64,000 bases of DNA from Chionoecetes opilio (taxonomy: Eukaryota > Arthropoda > Malacostraca > Decapoda > Majidae): NCBI GenBank assembly GCA_016584305.1, contig JACEEZ010020246.1, forward strand, positions 5,001-69,000, in the 5' to 3' direction. The notes below the pieces were generated by a model. It searched no databases and was not told the DNA's origin. It was given only the letters and a program-made list of their open reading frames with translations. This document shows, piece by piece, positions 1-13,541 of the stretch. The position numbers and the translations under genes were made by a program. Position 1 is the stretch's first letter; every line of letters starts with the position of its first letter.

Positions 1-380
1 TTGCAATCACATGTTGTCTAATATATACTACTACTACAAACATCAATACATGGGTCCGAAGGGCCCACAAGCACTTGTTGACTCCTATGATAATAATAAT
101 AATAATAAAGTAAGATATTTAACGAAGAACGAAATAAAATAAAATAATAATAATATAAGATATTTAACGAAGAACGAAAGAAAATCAGGTAATTATGCAT
201 AGGAGATTCAGCCTAAAAATAGAAGCGTGAAAGAAAATAAAAAGTCATAAAAAGGCGCCGGTTGGGTTCACGGCCGGAAGGAAAGTTAAACGCATAAGCC
301 CAAACCAATTTTAGGAAACTTTGGCAGGCAAGATGTCTTACCCACGCACACACACACAGCGAGCGAGCGAGCGAGCGAGC
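1..380. other. AT-rich non-coding leader, no gene seen
   Basis: The stretch holds short AAT-rich tracts around 90-160, including two near copies of AAGATATTTAACGAAGAACG, and then unremarkable sequence up to the GA tract. No open frame with recognisable similarity was found on either strand. Confidence 0.5.
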
Positions 381-947
<567 letters not shown>

Positions 948-1029
948 TGTGCGTGTGTAATAATAGAAAAGAAGATATTAATTTAGAGGAAGACAAAGTG
1001 GTGAGTATAGAGATGGTTATAGAGTTATT

Positions 1030-1240
1030 TATAGGAGGAGGAGGAGGAGGAGGAGGAGGAGGAGGGAGGGGGCGGTAGGATTCTAAGAGAAGCAAAGGAT
1101 TAAAACTTAGAGAAAGGTTGAGAGTCCTTCCTTCCTCTCAACCCATACCTCCTCCTCCTCCTACCTCCCTTGTCCTCTTCCTCCTCCTGCTCCTCCTGCT
1201 CCTCCTGCCTCTTCCTCCTCCTCAGATTCCCTACCTTGAG
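1030..1240. repeat. GGA/CCT low-complexity tracts
   Basis: A short (GGA)n run near 1035-1065 is followed by a CTC/CCT-rich block at 1125-1225. The two tracts are on opposite strands, so they could pair. No gene was seen. Confidence 0.7.
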
Positions 1241-1311
1241 GGCTTAACTTTGTGGGCAAACACTCGACATTTCGATCAAAAGTGATAGTGGTATTAGGGT
1301 TAGTAGGAGTA

Positions 1312-1313
<2 letters not shown>

Positions 1314-1406
<93 letters not shown>

Positions 1407-1566
1407 ATAGGCGTAGGAGTAGTGTAGTAGTAGTAGTAATAGTAGTGTAGTAGTAGTAGTATTAGTGTAGTAGTAGTAGTAGTAGTAGTAGTTATAGTAG
1501 TAGTAATAGTAGTAGTAGTAGTAGTAGAAGTAGTAGTAGTAGTAGCAGTAGTAGTAGTAGTAGTTA

Positions 1567-1613
<47 letters not shown>

Positions 1614-1707
1614 ATAATAGTAGTAGTAATAATAGTAGTAGTAGTAGTAGTAGTAGATGTAGTACAAGTAGTAGTAGTAGTAGTAGTAATAGTAGTGGTA
1701 GTAGTAA

Positions 1708-1761
<54 letters not shown>

Positions 1762-1805
1762 AAGTAGTAGTAGCAGTAGTAGTGATGGTGGTGGTAATGG
1801 TAGTT
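1314..1805. repeat. (AGT)n trinucleotide microsatellite
   Basis: About 490 bp of AGT repeats with scattered AAT, TGT and AGC variants. It is pure at its left end and decays to the right, where it ends in a GGT-rich tail. The poly-Tyr open frame on the minus strand is an artefact of the repeat. Confidence 0.95.
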
Positions 1806-1899
1806 AATAAATATCAGTACTGCAAGGGACCACTATAGCCTGGGTGTTATCTTGCCCCACCGTGTACCTGCAACTTGCCTTCACCCGAGCACACGTCAT

Positions 1900-2145
1900 T
1901 ATTCAAAAATAAGCTAATATATATACCTAAAATAACCTAAAAAAAGCTAAAATAACCGAAAGAACAACTAAAATAACCTAAAATAAACCTTAAATAAACT
2001 AAAATAAACCTGAAATAACCAAAAATAACCGAAAAATAACCCAAAATAACCCAAAATAAACCTAAAATGACCCAAAATAAACCAAAAATAACCGAAAAAT
2101 AACCATAAATAAGCCTATAATAACAAAAAAAGAAATAATAAACCT
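1900..2145. repeat. Degenerate AAATAACCTA satellite-like repeat
   Basis: About 240 bp of loosely repeated AAAATAACC / AAATAAACC units with a period of roughly 9-13 bases. It resembles A-rich degenerate CCTAA-type sequence. No coding content was seen. Confidence 0.7.
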
Positions 2146-2284
2146 AAAAACGGTTATTTTAGGCCTACGCACACCCGCACTCACCTGGCTATTGAGAGGC
2201 AGGTAAAAAAACAAGATTGGCTCCCGATATGCAACAGCCTCTTTATCCTTCCACTTTCTTCTTCCACTTCCACTTTCCACTTCC

Positions 2285-2495
2285 TTAACCCTTCAGACCC
2301 AGAACGTAATTTCCATTGTAATTTCGCTACCATTAGACGATTTTTAGTGACTATAAGCAATATTTTATAGATATGACCTGTTTAGTATCCTTGTCGACTA
2401 ACTAATTTGGTATATTCAGTTAATTTTCGTAATTTTATGCTCCACAACACATTTTTTTTTATAGCAAAGGAAAGATCTGGGCGTGAAGGGGTTAA
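2285..2495. mobile_element. TTAA-flanked short element, copy A
   Basis: The element starts TTAACCCTTCAGACCCAG and ends CTGGGCGTGAAGGGGTTAA. The ends are inverted repeats bordered by TTAA, the target site used by piggyBac-type elements. It has no coding capacity, so it is a non-autonomous MITE-type element. Further copies occur at 4219-4417, at 10230-10444 and, in reverse, around 38864-39576. Superfamily assignment rests only on the TTAA and the CCC-starting ends. Confidence 0.7.
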
Positions 2496-2629
2496 GTTCC
2501 TTCCTTCTTTCTCTGTTTAGTATCCTTGTCCACTAACTAATTTGGTATATTCAGTTATTTTCGTAATTTGATGGCTCCACAACAGACATTTTTAATAGCA
2601 AAGGAAAGATCTGGGCGTGAAGGGGTTAA
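2496..2629. repeat. Local duplication of the 3' half of copy A plus flank
   Basis: Sequence from GTTTAGTATCCTTG to the GGGGTTAAG end of the preceding element is repeated with a few differences. The flanking GTTCCTTCCTTCTTTCTCT is also present after both copies. This is a tandem duplication of about 134 bp rather than an independent insertion. Confidence 0.75.
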
Positions 2630-2894
2630 GTTCCTTCCTTCTTTCTCTCAGAGTTATGATTATAGATCACAGTTAGGACTTCTTTTCTCTTTTTTATGTC
2701 AGTCAGTTATCAGACTTAAATAAATGTCTACAAAACTGGACGTACATATTTAACAGCCCAAATAAGTCTCTACAAGTATACTGACTTATATTTACTCCAG
2801 TTCAATTTGCGTTTGCTCTTCCCTCACGGTCTTGATCACGCCCTGGACTCGTGATCGCCTCCCATCATCTTCCCATTAAAGTAGTTTAGAGATC

Positions 2895-3276
<382 letters not shown>

Positions 3277-3671
3277 ACATACAGGAGTCTCTCTCTCTCT
3301 CTCTCAAACAGTTCCTTATCTTCTAATTCTCCTTTTCCTTTCCAGAAAACATACGAAGGAAAGTATAGCAAAAAAAGAGGAGGAAATGTGATCAAGATGC
3401 AGAAGTGAGCGAAAAAAGAGGGGTTCTCTCTCTCTATATATATATATATCTCTCTCTGGGGTGATCTCTCTCTCTCTCTCTCTCTCCAATAATTAACCTT
3501 AGCCTTAGTAGGCTTATACCATCTGAAATTTACTCTTTTCCTCCTCATCCATCTGTCTCCAATTCTTTCTTGGTCAGTAAACCTCATCCATAGCTGTTTA
3601 TTTCGACTTTTTGTTCTCCAGTTATTTCCCCTTTTTCTTTTTGAATCGTTGTTACTCTTGCGGAAACTTTC

Positions 3672-4095
3672 TTCTTGTACCATTACCACTATAAACTTTC
3701 CTCTAGTACCATTACCATTATAAACTTTCCTCTAGTACCATTACCACTATAAACTTTCCTCTAGTACCATTACCACTATAAACTTTCCTCTAGTACCATT
3801 ACCACTATAAACTTTCCTCTAGTACCATTACCATTATAAACTTTCCTCTAGTACCATTACCACTATAAACTTTCCTCTAGACCATTACCCCTATAAACTT
3901 TCTCTAGTACCATTACCACTATAAACTTCCTCTAGTACCATTACCATTATAAACTTCCCTAGTACCATTACATATAACTTTCCTCTAGACCATTACCACT
4001 ATAAACTTTCTCTAGTACCATTACATTATAAACTTTCTTGTACCTTACCTAACTTCTCGAGTACCATTACCACTATAAACTTTCATCTTGCACCA
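3672..4095. repeat. 29-bp minisatellite
   Basis: About 14 tandem units of a 29-bp motif containing AGTACCATTACC, TATAAACTTT and CCTCT. The left units are nearly identical. From about 3880 onward, units carry small deletions and become ragged, which may be true decay or unpolished sequence. Confidence 0.9.
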
Positions 4096-4218
4096 TTATC
4101 ATTATAAACTTTCATTTTGTATCATCATCATTAGTCATTATCATCATTATTTGTACACGCCATCATTATTATCATCTTTATAGGCAATGCAATGATTTTC
4201 TTTCATTATTTTTTTTTC

Positions 4219-4417
4219 TTAACCCTTTGAGGCCCAGAACGTGATTTCCATTGTAATTTGGGTACCATTAGACGGCTTTTAGTGAATATAAACAATGCTT
4301 TATAGCTATGTCCTGTTTAGTATCCTGTCGATAACTAATTGTATATAGTACTTTCGTAATTTATGGCTAAAAGGAAATTTTTATAGCAAAGGAAAGATCT
4401 GGGCGTGAAGGGGTTAA
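4219..4417. mobile_element. TTAA-flanked short element, copy B
   Basis: Second copy of the family seen at 2285. It runs from TTAACCCTTTGAGGCCCAG to GGGCGTGAAGGGGTTAA, with several small internal deletions relative to copy A. It has no coding capacity. Confidence 0.7.
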
Positions 4418-4560
4418 ACATGAAAAAAAAACTAGGAAAACGTGGCTTATGTCAGGAGGTCATAAGGATAATGAAAGTGTTTTGGTTTTCTTTTTAAAAA
4501 TGTCTTGTTGAACGACGGGGCGACGTAACCTTCACATATTTATTATCACATGTCGTTCTG

Positions 4561-4562
<2 letters not shown>

Positions 4563-4606
<44 letters not shown>

Positions 4607-4630
4607 ACACACACACGCACACACACACGT
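4563..4630. repeat. (CA)n microsatellite
   Basis: CA repeats of about 65 bp with one missing base near 4606 and a CG interruption near the right end. Confidence 0.9.
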
Positions 4631-4747
4631 TACAGATCAGTTTTTCCGGGCACGGTCATTAGCGGGGTACGAACTGGTGGTGCCCATGCAGCTGAGAACA
4701 TCGAGGGGACAGCTTGGTAAAAACAACAAAAAACAACAACAACAACA

Positions 4748-5045
4748 GCCTGGCCAAACCTAACCTAACACGGCATGACTCAAATAAGCACAACTTAGTC
4801 TGGCCATAATATAACATAGCATAACCTGGCCATATCTAGCCTAGCATAACTTGGCCATACTTAAGTCTGGCCAAACCTAGCTCAATATGGCCAAATCTAG
4901 CCTAGCACATGGTTCAATAAGTACAGTTTAGTATGGCCAAAATTTGCTTAGCCAGCCTTAGTTAGTTAGCAGTGTTTAGCTTAGCCTGGCCACACTTAAC
5001 CTAGCCTAGCATGGCCCTGGTTATTTTCTGGCCAGGCTGTGTGTA
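4748..5045. repeat. Degenerate TGGCCAAACCTAGCCTAGCA repeats
   Basis: About 300 bp of loosely repeated units mixing TGGCCA with CCTAACC/CCTAGC. The CCTAA component resembles the arthropod telomere motif, but spacing is irregular and the block is internal. No coding content was seen. Confidence 0.6.
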
Positions 5046-6780
5046 GCTCGGCATGCCCCAGGGAGGTTTTGAAAGGTTGAAGAGGGAAGGGACGAAATGC
5101 GATACAAATGTTGGATATAACCACGAAAATTTACGAATATGTGAGTAAATTAATATATGTAAATCGAGCAAATATTCAAAATACATTCATGGTATAATAT
5201 GAACGGGACTAATTATGTATATATCAGTATGGTCATGTATACAAATAACGCATCATAATACATACATATATACCCAAACATAACAATAGGATTAATAGCT
5301 CTGATTTAAAGTACTAGAAATGTAAACAGAAATACCTTTAACGTTAAAATAAGTTCGTCTAATGAAGTATCCTGACAAAATTACACTGACGAAATACTGA
5401 CAAAACGAAATTAGTCTGAAGTTTTATATAATTTAAATCATTAGGACTCGCAAATCCGGTTCCTCCCTCCTCTTCTCTTCCTTATAGCTCCTTTAGACAA
5501 TGGGTTCTGCAGCTAGCTAATGGGCACCGGATACGACCATGAAAGGATTGGATTCTCTGTACTCTATTATAAAAATGGCCGAGGGACGTTTGGGTACACA
5601 CTAGCAAACATCCATTATCCATATATGGGTCCGGCCGGTCACTTTCTCGCAGCCTATTGGAAGTGAGAAAGAGTGACAGAGAGAGAACGAAAATAATATT
5701 AAAAAAACAGTACCCTATTCTTCCAAGTTTTTTTTTCTTCCTCGTCTTCTCTTACCTCCGCTTGGGTATAAACATCACACTTAAGTAAAGAAATAGCAAT
5801 CATAACATCTATTACATCGGAAAATTAATTCTTAGCAACATCGGTTTTTTGGGGGTGGGTGAATAGGCTGTTTTTTAAAGTAACCTAACGGGAGGGTTGG
5901 ATTTTGAAAGGGATTTTGAGGGGGATTTTGAGGGGGATTTTGAGGGGGATTTTGGTTGGCCATCTAGGTAATAATTATGGTTACCTATCAAAGGAGTCAT
6001 TGTCTACGTGAAAGGTTTGGTTTGGTGGTCATGGTAAATTGGTAATAGTGGTATAATTATTTTGGGGGGTCGTTTTAACATTCTAACATCGCTTGCGGCC
6101 TCACCGGAGATATAAAAACTCCCCGAGGTTTATTTTTAGACTAATGGTTAATATAGAACACTGAATATACAGCCAGACACTCACACTCACATGAAAATAA
6201 CCTCATTTTTTATATTATTATTTTCAGATCCTTCACCTCCTTCGTCTCCTCAAATACATTAAATAAAATACAACATTGAAGGAATTATAAATACAGTCAT
6301 CACGAAGGACTCCGCTCGGCTCTCCTGTTTCATGATTACATTTCCCGCCACAAAATCATCGAGACAAAGAAAATGAATGAATCGAGTCTGATCTTATTAA
6401 TTCGGGTCACAAATATATCAGAAATAAATCGACATCAACCCCTTGTGTCACCTTGGGGTTCAGAAATACAACGAGAAGTTAATACTACATTGGAAAGAGT
6501 CATTCCACCGGTAACTCATCAGTATTTGGTTTCATCTTCCTTTCGTCTCTGTCAACGTGCCTCTTTCGGTCTAAATCTAACGCGTCCACTGATCCTAAGA
6601 CAAAAACAAACAAACAAACATGAAGCTAGTGCATCCCACCACCCGTTTGACGGACTTCTATATAGGCCTACCTAAATCTATGCGTTGACTCATGATAAAC
6701 AAAAAAACAAAACAAAACAAAAATGGAAACTATAAAAAGAACATTGGAATCATCTCTACTTAGCGATGTTGTTTGTGCGT
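5046..6780. other. Non-coding stretch with short repeats
   Basis: No gene could be supported. Visible structure is limited to a 16-bp direct repeat (GGGATTTTGAGGGG) present four times at 5898-5955, and scattered A/T runs. The open frame at 6373-6675 shows no similarity I recognise and ordinary AT-rich composition. Confidence 0.4.
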
Positions 6781-7800
6781 TTTATAGAAGCAAACAGAGC
6801 GCGTCGTGATTTGCTTCGTTATAGAAAGGACAGCCAATCATCATCATCATCATCATCATTACTGACAATTCTAAACAAAGGAATCCGATGACAATGATGA
6901 AACGTAATGACATGTTATCTTGTTTTTTTTTTTTATCTATTTTTCTATTTACCATTTTTTTCCATAGTCTTCTTGGGCACTGGGCACCCATCGTCAGTGT
7001 TTGTGTAGTTATTCTCCCAAATAGAAAAAAAGAAGGCTTCGTTGCGCGTTATGAGCATGGAAAAAAAGCCATCTTGGGTTACACACAAAAAATGTTTTAA
7101 TAAAATTTCCAAAATGATCAAGAAAACAGTTCTTAAAAATTCAGATAAAAAAAAAATCAAAGATCAAGATACAAAATATTAGTTTTTCGACGACAAAAAA
7201 ATGGAAATATTTGAGCATTGTCTATTATTTTAGAGTCGCGCTATTTACTATGAAATCACGATTTTTTCTCTCTTAATGAGCGCGGAGTGCGGAACAATTT
7301 TTTCAAAACACCTAAAATTTTACATAGCTACTAAGCTCACCTCAAAATTGAACAAATATATAAATACAACAACAACCAGATATCACTTAAATTTTCCAAC
7401 CCCGAATTTCAATTTTTTTTTAATTCCTCTTATTCGTCGACGCTTTAAAAAAAAAAAAAAAAAAAAAAAATTACAAATCACTAAATAACTTTTTTTCTTC
7501 ACACTCAACTCTCCAAGTTTTTCATTTTTTTTTCATTGTATGTATATATATATATTTAATATTAATATATATATATATTTTTATATGTATATGTATATTT
7601 CGAAAAAACCCGTACGTATGTTACAAAAAAGCGACTTGAAACACCAAATACTGTATGTACATCGGTTATTGCAGGTGGGGGGTGGGGTGAGGGGGGAGGG
7701 GGGTACAGGCTTTTTTTTTGGGGGGGGGGACGGGCGAGTACAAGTTATCTAAATAAACCTACACTTACTTATTTTTTGGGGGAAGGGGTTGACAATCTAT
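6781..7800. other. AT-rich non-coding stretch
   Basis: Contains an ATC run near 6838-6858, long T and A homopolymers (7445-7470), a TATATA block at 7540-7590, and a G-homopolymer patch at 7676-7735. No gene seen. Confidence 0.4.
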
Positions 7801-7803
7801 CCT

Positions 7804-7904
<101 letters not shown>

Positions 7905-8145
7905 GTATGACATAGAACGACATCTTTTAACTGTTTACATATTGACCGTTCGTTCATTTTCTTCAGTTATTGATCTATTTCTTGGGTTCCCACCGCGTGC
8001 AAACCATCGCTAATAAAAACACACATTCATTTACAGCTTAGTTAGGCGAGACTAGGATTAGGCAAACCTTTGAGCTAGACAGATCTTAAGGTTAGGAATG
8101 GGAAGACGAGATTGAAGTGAGAAGCTGAATGAACTGATGCGTATA

Positions 8146-8149
<4 letters not shown>

Positions 8150-8201
<52 letters not shown>
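8150..8201. repeat. (CA)n microsatellite
   Basis: Uninterrupted CA repeats, about 52 bp, with a CT run soon after at 8228-8240. Confidence 0.95.
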
Positions 8202-8203
<2 letters not shown>

Positions 8204-9818
8204 ACACTATACCCATCAGCTATTCATCTCTCTCTCTCTCAATCTTTTTCTCTCATCTCCCTAATCACTTCAGTGTTAAATGCAGCTTGACTAGATATGT
8301 TTAAGTATTTTTTTCTCTTTCTATAAGTGTAGTTTAGTTAATTAACCTAAGACCAGCACCTTCTCCCACACCCTATACAAGTACTGGCTACAACTGTACA
8401 AAAAATAATGGTAATAATACAGTACATGTAATACCCACCCCAGCGAGGGAACATTGTGCTATGATATCGGTATAAAAGAATTTAGTACAGTTTCTCCCCC
8501 TCATGAAAACAAAAGTCAATAGAAAATGGTGTTGGTTCCCCACCTTCCATTGTCTACAAAATGGTTGAATGCGTGACAGGAGATGACGAGATGGTTGTTT
8601 ACATGTATACAAATTGGTTTGAATTGTAAACTAGTAGTATTAAATCTAAGGTTGCACGAGTAAACAGGTGTCTTCTTCTATTTTTTTGGGTTCATTATTT
8701 CAATTAGTTGTGTACAAATAGATGTAACTAACGTTTAAATAGTCAACATTCATAATTATTATTGTTATAGCATGGAAGATTTATTATATTACTCTATGTA
8801 TACCAATGGAAAAATAGGTTCGCAATTAAACCTCCCATAGAAAATATATCTAAAAAACCTTCCAAATATACAATGTGTCTTTCGGTCTGTACGTTCACAC
8901 CGTCTCCAAATAAGACATAGTAAGTAACGAAAGGGATTGACGAACGGAGGAACTAAACCTACGAACGACTACCAACCATCGCAAACGTTCAATGACTGAC
9001 GTTTAACACTTTATTTTTAGGTCACTACGAAGTTTTGTAAATATCCATACAACATAACACTGAAGAAAGATTATTACTATGAATTTTTGTCCATTTTGGG
9101 TCTCAATCAATCGCTTCGTGTATATTGAAACATTTTGTGTCCTATGAAGACCACACAAATCGATCTGTCGTCATTTTTTCCTTTGACTTGAAAACACATG
9201 ATAAATAACACACTCTCTGTTTTAGACATACATACATACATACACACGCACACCACCTATACATAGCTTTGAATAGAATCAATCTTGGTAATGCTTATTT
9301 TCTTTATCTTCTTACTGTGTGTGTTGTTGTATGTACATAGAGAATACAGGAACAATGGAATAGGTGTGATTTTCGATGTTATGATTTTCGGGTGGGAGTG
9401 ATGGCGGCAATATAATGTAGGAGTGGTAGTAATAATAGTGGTGGTGGTGGTGGTGGTTATGTAGGAGTGGTAGTAGTAACAGTAGTGGTGGTGGTGGTGG
9501 TCGTTGCCGCGAGAATGAACGGGGCGAAGAAAATGGAATGTCTGAGTCAAGTTGATTCGTTCATGGGAGACTGCTATGCACCCTGTTTTTAAAGTCCACG
9601 GAACTTCTTTAAAACAACAGCAATAATAATAATAATAATAATGATAATAATAACGATAATAAAAATATTGGTACGTAAGTTAACTCATAATTTTAAGGAC
9701 GACTAAATAATTAACCTAACTTTTGGGATATTTTGTTATGGACACACAACATCATAAATATCTAACTAATTGGTAGTTACGAAATGAAAACGTGACATCA
9801 ATCTAAAATATCCACCTC
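8202..9818. other. Non-coding stretch, minor repeats only
   Basis: No gene could be supported on either strand. Visible structure is a GGT/AGT-rich block at 9424-9505 that repeats GTAGGAGTGGTAGTA twice, and an AAT run at 9625-9665. Confidence 0.4.
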
Positions 9819-9826
9819 AAATAAAT

Positions 9827-10116
9827 GGTATCCGGTCATTTCCCCCACATGCCATTTCGCCACACTATGAAGTCATTTCGCCCACACTATGGAGTCATTT
9901 CGCCCAAGGTTACTGGTGGTTCATTCCATTTCTGCCAGAGGAAGATATAGTTACATGACTCCGTGACATGGATCGTGTGGGCAAATTGACTTTAGAGTGG
10001 GCGAATTGACTCTTACATGTGGGCGAATTGACTCTTACATGTGGGCGAATTGACTCTTACATGTGGGCGACATGTCTTGTGGGCGAATTGACGTGTGGGC
10101 GTAATGACCGGTAACC
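9827..10116. mobile_element. 290-bp inverted-repeat element with 8-bp target duplication
   Basis: The ends are imperfect inverted repeats: GGTATCCGGTCATTTCCCCC on the left, and on the right GGGCGTAATGACCGGTAACC, whose reverse complement aligns with it. The element is bordered by AAATAAAT on both sides (9819-9826 and 10117-10124), a perfect 8-bp target duplication. Inside, the left half repeats CATTTCGCCCACACTATG and the right half repeats GTGGGCGAATTGACTCTTAC, roughly inverted versions of each other. It has no coding capacity. An 8-bp duplication fits hAT-type transposition, but the superfamily is not proven. Confidence 0.8.
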
Positions 10117-10229
10117 AAATAAATAACTTAGCATCAATGACTGAAAACTAAATCACCACAACCGAGGTAGGAAAAAAATGCAGAAAATAAGACAAAGTTC
10201 CTTATCACCCGTAGAAACACAACTATTTT

Positions 10230-10444
10230 TTAACCCCTTGAGACCCAGAACGTAATATTACTTCCAATGTAATGTAGCTACCATTAGACGATTTGTAGTG
10301 AATATTAGCAACATTTTATAGCTATGACCTGTTTAGTATCCTTGTCCACTAACTAATTTGGTATATATAGTTAGTTTTTGAAATTTTATGGCTAACAGAC
10401 AATTTTTTTATAGCAAAGGAAAGATCTGGGCGTGAAGGGGTTAA
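10230..10444. mobile_element. TTAA-flanked short element, copy C
   Basis: Full-length copy of the family seen at 2285 and 4219. It starts TTAACCCCTTGAGACCCAGA and ends TCTGGGCGTGAAGGGGTTAA, so the terminal repeats are clearest here. Confidence 0.75.
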
Positions 10445-12510
10445 CGTATGGAAGCAATCGAGGTTCTTGTATGACTTAATTGAAAGACGGAGCCACCCAT
10501 GCAACGCCTATATAAAAATAGAAGGTCACACTCACATTATGTCCATCCATAATTAGCAGGTCACAGGTCATAGGTCACATTAATCTCTTATATTTTTGTC
10601 GTCGATAACCTGGTGTTTCATGACAGTCCGATTCGATACACAGAACGTAATTTCCATAGACTTGAATATTACTTTTATTTTAGACTTACAAAAAAAGGAG
10701 AGTAATATGGATTTAGGAATTAAGATCATGGCAAGAAAGTAGCGAATAATTACCAATATTAAAAAATGAACCTAATAATTCTGACCGCTATTCTGAACTT
10801 TTTCCATACATTCAAACTTTTCTAATGACACAGTGACACTCAATCATACACTATTGAATGGTGATATATATTTCTCCCCTTTACATAAGGGGGAAAAAAC
10901 AAACAAAACACATCACACGCGTAAGGAATTAATGCAATACAAAATGGGAAAGCTTTGTATCCTTGCAAAAAATGGCAGTATTGATCAAGAGGTCATGAGG
11001 ATATTGAGGGCTTGTTTGTTTACTTCATGAACTAGGTAATTATATCAACTCCCGCTCACTCCCTCCTTGTGGTATGCTCCCTACGCTTTCCCTGCAAGCT
11101 TAGCACACTCACCACATCACTGAGGGACTTCATAAGGAGGCTGGAAAGGTCTAAATAACACCGATAGTCCAGAAAACACCTCAGTGCTTCAGTCACTCGC
11201 CACTTCACCAAGACAACTGAACTCACCGCCTTCTCGTCCTATCTCCCTCCTTTGTTTTTCTCCCCAATACTCAACAATAACTAACTATTTTCACATTAGG
11301 TCTTTCTCTAGCCTACCCTGGAAGCCACTTAATACTTTTTTTTCTCTCTCTAATTCTGCTAACGTAGAAAAATCTGTTTACATAGCTTAATGTTTATCCA
11401 AGTATCATTTTCTACCGCCCACCAAATCGCTGTGCTGTGCTCCGTTTTCTGTGACTATGAAGGCGTGTCTCAGCGCTGCTCACGGCCTTGTCTTTGGCTT
11501 CGTTACTGCGGCCGAACCTTTCAATAATACAATGCATACCATCAAAGGTACCTTGGAAAAAAAAATGCTGTGCTAAAAAACGCCGAACAATTACATTTAT
11601 TTTTCATGATTTCTTTCTCCCCCAAGTTGACGTTATAGAAAATACGCCTGACTAAAGTTTTCCGTCAGCGAATACAAAGGAATCTGGCGCCTGTTTCTAT
11701 GCTTCTATAAGACCCCCTCCCCCTTCCCCTCCTCTCCTATCTCAAAAAATGTCTCCCCCTCCACCTATACCCTCCCCTCCCCCTATACAACAAGGTGCTT
11801 TCCACGCCAACACTGCCAGGCGAATAAACTAACGCAGCTCAGAGGTTACAGCAACGCAGGAAATTTGCGCGCGAGATCTTCCAACAATTTCAGATATACA
11901 TGAACACATTAGCTAGGTAACACATCACACATCCTTTTTTAATTTATTCATATTAATGCTTTACCTTTTTCTTATACATTTTCTTCTTGCCTTAGACATT
12001 ATTATTTTCATGCAGCCAATTGTCTTTCTGGTTTTGTGTACTTATGCATTTTCTAACTGGCTTATTTTTTTCCTCCGTCCCTTCTTACTCGTTTCTTTCA
12101 TCAATCTTGTTTCATTTTCTTGAGGCAATGGCAACACAGTAGAGAGTCGATTAGCAGCCAGGCCAGCCAAGACCCTGCCTTTTTGTCCACACTAGGTCAC
12201 GATTTGAAGGTTCTGCCGCGACCTAACCTTCGTCGGTACGTCGTCGTTCGTCGCTCTACCGCCTTGACTCTCGGTACAAACCTCACTACCTTGCCTTTAT
12301 TTCTTGCTTCTCTCGCCCGCTTTCCTCTGCCGCCTCATCCCACAATATAATATAAACAATAACATTTGTCCTCATTCTTCATCGTTTCAGTGCGGTGGTG
12401 GCTTGTCTACTCCTTTGTTTCTACGGTATCTATAGTTCTGTCCTTGTTTTCATCCGTTGATTTTTTCTGTTCTTATCTTCTCTCTTGTGTATGTAGAAAA
12501 AGGAAATTTG
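10445..12510. other. Non-coding stretch, possibly 3' flank of the receptor gene
   Basis: No gene could be supported. Short open frames at 10833, 11184 and 12120 show no similarity I recognise. On the minus strand this lies downstream of the receptor terminal exon and could contain its 3' untranslated region. An AATAAA on that strand (12297-12302) is a possible but unproven polyadenylation signal. Confidence 0.35.
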
Positions 12511-12512
12511 CT

Positions 12513-12617
<105 letters not shown>

Positions 12618-12713
12618 GGGCGGCAGTGTGTGTTGCCATTTTGAGGTCATTATAATGTTATCTTGACGACATAATCACCACTGCAGACACGCCTCCAGGC
12701 CCCCCCCCCGTGT

Positions 12714-13104
<391 letters not shown>

Positions 13105-13361
13105 AACAACAGGGCCCAAGATGATCAAACATTCACAATGGAACGTAACGCTGGCACGCTGAGGATCCTCGACTATTACCTTTCCTTCCCGACACACAAC
13201 TGGTAATACTTGGTCGGGTGAGCGGCTGGGTGGTTAATTAATGCCTCTGAGGTCACCGGGGGGCGGGAGGCGACGAGGCAACCGAGGTCTGGGTGCTTTG
13301 TGCTCTATTCCAGCCCAGTTAGCATACCCCAGCGTTAATCCGGCTTTGTTTGTGTGTCTGT

Positions 13362-13362
<1 letters not shown>

Positions 13363-13405
<43 letters not shown>
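13363..13405. repeat. (GT)n microsatellite
   Basis: About 43 bp of GT repeats lying some 140 bp beyond the receptor stop codon, probably in its 3' untranslated region. Confidence 0.9.
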
Positions 13406-13406
<1 letters not shown>

Positions 13407-13541
13407 CACGGAGGAGCCTGCATGTCGGGAGGGCGTGGGGGGCGGCAGTGAGACGCAGCTTCAGATGCTCGCCAGCCAGTGCGGGTGGAGGAGGAAGAGC
13501 AGCTGGTAGGTGACTCTCGCTAGGCGGCAGGTTAGGCGTCC

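Noticed and set aside
4748..5045. Possible interstitial telomere
   Set aside because: CCTAA units are irregular and mixed with TGGCCA; there is no clean TTAGG array.
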